Origin: JABAYQ01 sp018608925
Lineage (GTDB): Bacteria > Bacteroidota > Bacteroidia > Flavobacteriales > UBA7312
Assembly: GCA_037625715.1 (NCBI GenBank)
Contig: JASJHQ010000005.1
Location: 1 to 6,116 of the forward strand
Length of the DNA: 6,116 nucleotides
Direction of reading: 5' to 3'
In this document: in pieces, positions 5,051 through 6,116 of the stretch
Numbering within the stretch: the first letter of the stretch is position 1
Layout: each line of letters opens with the position of its first letter
The notes under the pieces: generated by a model
What the model was told of the DNA's origin: nothing
What the model saw: the letters and a program-made list of their open reading frames with translations, nothing else
Databases searched by the model: none
Made by a program: the position numbers and the translations under genes

Positions 5051-5470
5051 TTAGTAACGGTCTCCTGCAGGTAGTTTTTGTGTCGCATACGATACAATTG
5101 TGTATCGGATAAAACGCCCATCGCTCTCAGTACGTTGTAAAAAGAAACCTGGCTCATAGTTAGGACGTTGTACAATAAAAGCATGTACACAACTTTCCGT
5201 ACCAATCGATGCGTTAAACGCTTGCATTTTAATGTAACCTGTAGGATTTGCTTTACGACATTCTGCTAATTCGAACATTACGGCAGCAGGATCTTTAATA
5301 TCAAATAAAGGTAAACCCCATAAATCCCAATATGTGTTACGGGGATGCGGATCATCGGTCCACTCAATATTTACAGCCCAACCTTTCGCAATACAATACT
5401 CAACTTGTTTTTGGATTTGAGCATCAGTTAAATCTGGTAAAAATGAAAAAGCACCTTGTGTAAGTCTCAC
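5051..5470 (-). CDS. rbcS: Rubisco small subunit, red type (form ID)
   Basis: RbcS caps the L8 core of form I Rubisco, eight copies per L8S8 holoenzyme, in the plastid stroma. The protein has 139 residues, the usual size for plastid-encoded red-type small subunits. It starts MRLTQGAFSFLPDLTD and contains EWTDDPHPRNTYWDLWGLPLF (about 36-56), both family hallmarks. The C-terminal part (about 110-139, ending PAGDRY) is the red-type extension that forms a beta-hairpin at the central channel of the complex. There is no transit peptide, as expected for a plastid gene. The start codon is GTG at 5470, supported by the conserved N-terminus and by AAGGAG 9 bases upstream. It follows rbcL by 50 bp and is surely co-transcribed with it. 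A stable hairpin lies just after the TAA. Confidence 0.97.
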   Translation of the reverse strand: MRLTQGAFSFLPDLTDAQIQKQVEYCIAKGWAVNIEWTDDPHPRNTYWDLWGLPLFDIKDPAAVMFELAECRKANPTGYIKMQAFNASIGTESCVHAFIVQRPNYEPGFFLQRTESDGRFIRYTIVSYATQKLPAGDRY

Positions 5471-5479
5471 TATTCAAAA

Positions 5480-5485
5480 CTCCTT
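5480..5485 (-). promoter_or_regulatory. Strong ribosome-binding site of rbcS
   Basis: The minus strand reads AAGGAG at 5485-5480, with 9 bases before the GTG start at 5470. It is a full Shine-Dalgarno match and fixes GTG as the start codon, since no ATG lies nearby in frame with the conserved N-terminus. Confidence 0.8.
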
Positions 5486-5520
5486 ATATATTAATAATGT
5501 TAGTAATTGTAATCGTAAAA

Positions 5521-6116
5521 TTATGCGTTAGCTGTTGCTGTCTCAGAGAAATCAGCAGTATCAGTTGATGCATAATTGAAACTAATACCTTTCCAAAGAT
5601 CTAAAGCTGTCTGTAGAGGACCACACATTTTAGCTGCATCTTGTAAGATTTCAGGACCTTCTGCAACGTAGTCACGACCTTCGTTACGAGCAAGAACCAT
5701 AGTCTCTAAAGCTACTCGGTTTGCAGTAGCACCGGCTTGAATACCATCAGGATGTCCGATTGTACCACCACCAAACTGAAAAACTACATCATCACCTAAA
5801 TAGTTAAGTAATTGGTGCATTTGACCACAATGAATACCACCAGAGGCTACTGGCAGACATTTACGTAGAGAAGCCCAATCTTGGGCGAAGAATAAACCTT
5901 GTGGAAGGTTAACATCAGTCTTAACATCAAGTAATGTATGATAGAAACCTTTAACCATTAAAGGATCACCTTCTAATTTACCAACAACTGTACCCGCATG
6001 GATATGATCAACACCAGCCATACGCATCCACTTACAAATTACACGGAAGTTAATTCCATGGTTCTTTTGACGTGCATATGTAGAGTTACCTGCACGGTGT
6101 AAGTGAAGAATCATAT
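5521..6116 (-). CDS. rbcL: Rubisco large subunit, red type (form ID), 3' part
   Basis: RbcL is the catalytic subunit that fixes CO2 on ribulose-1,5-bisphosphate. Only the last 197 residues or so lie in the window; the gene continues past position 6116, so the Met at 6114 is internal. The segment covers the second half of the barrel domain. Visible active-site residues (spinach numbering) are all standard: H294 and R295 in LHLHRAGN, H327 in DHIHAG, K334 in loop 6 (GKLEGD), S379 and G381 in VASGG, G403-G404 in FGGGT. The asparagine after HRAG is typical of the red type. The end (TADFSETATANA) is a standard form ID C-terminus. rbcS follows after 50 bp. It is the normal enzyme and the reference for judging the divergent copy at 3273-4832. 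Confidence 0.98.
   Translation of the reverse strand, partial: MILHLHRAGNSTYARQKNHGINFRVICKWMRMAGVDHIHAGTVVGKLEGDPLMVKGFYHTLLDVKTDVNLPQGLFFAQDWASLRKCLPVASGGIHCGQMHQLLNYLGDDVVFQFGGGTIGHPDGIQAGATANRVALETMVLARNEGRDYVAEGPEILQDAAKMCGPLQTALDLWKGISFNYASTDTADFSETATANA

Overview
The window looks like part of a plastid genome of the red lineage, most likely a photosynthetic stramenopile (ochrophyte) or a relative. The evidence is a red-type (form ID) rbcL-rbcS pair encoded side by side, a bacterial-style tRNA-Phe(GAA), high AT content and Shine-Dalgarno-like sites. The lineage call rests on my memory of RbcL/RbcS family features, so the exact taxon is uncertain.

Layout, left to right. Positions 1-183 carry trnF(GAA) with its 5' flank. 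Positions 266-742 (minus) carry a 158-codon open frame of unknown function with one membrane segment and no ATG. Positions 743-1191 hold no intact gene, only a 50-codon open fragment and a 19-bp tandem duplication. Positions 1192-1374 are an inverted copy of the trnF region, in which the tRNA itself is broken. Positions 1391-2065 form a second, independent large inverted repeat around a 300-bp centre that is itself rich in small inverted repeats. Positions 2066-3272 are AT-rich, with hairpins but no gene I can support. The rest of the window is on the minus strand and holds Rubisco genes, in transcription order: the 3' part of a normal rbcL (6116-5521), rbcS (5470-5051), then a complete second rbcL-like gene (4832-3273).

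The most interesting feature is this second gene, called rbcL2 here for convenience. It encodes 519 residues without interruption and is about 71% identical to the neighbouring RbcL over 180 aligned residues (hand count). It keeps the Rubisco fold motifs but has replaced most key catalytic residues: K175R, D203G, H294E, R295C, H327Q and K334N (spinach numbering). In two stretches totalling 25 codons I count 10 synonymous differences from rbcL and no amino-acid change, so the protein appears to be under purifying selection. It is probably a maintained Rubisco large-subunit pseudoenzyme rather than an enzyme or a decaying duplicate.

How the genes work together: rbcL and rbcS form the usual two-gene unit for the CO2-fixing holoenzyme, 50 bp apart and closed by a strong 3' hairpin. 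rbcL2 follows after 218 bp with its own ribosome-binding site and its own 3' hairpin. It could therefore be read through from rbcLS or transcribed separately. A role as a partner or regulator of the normal Rubisco is plausible, but this is inference.
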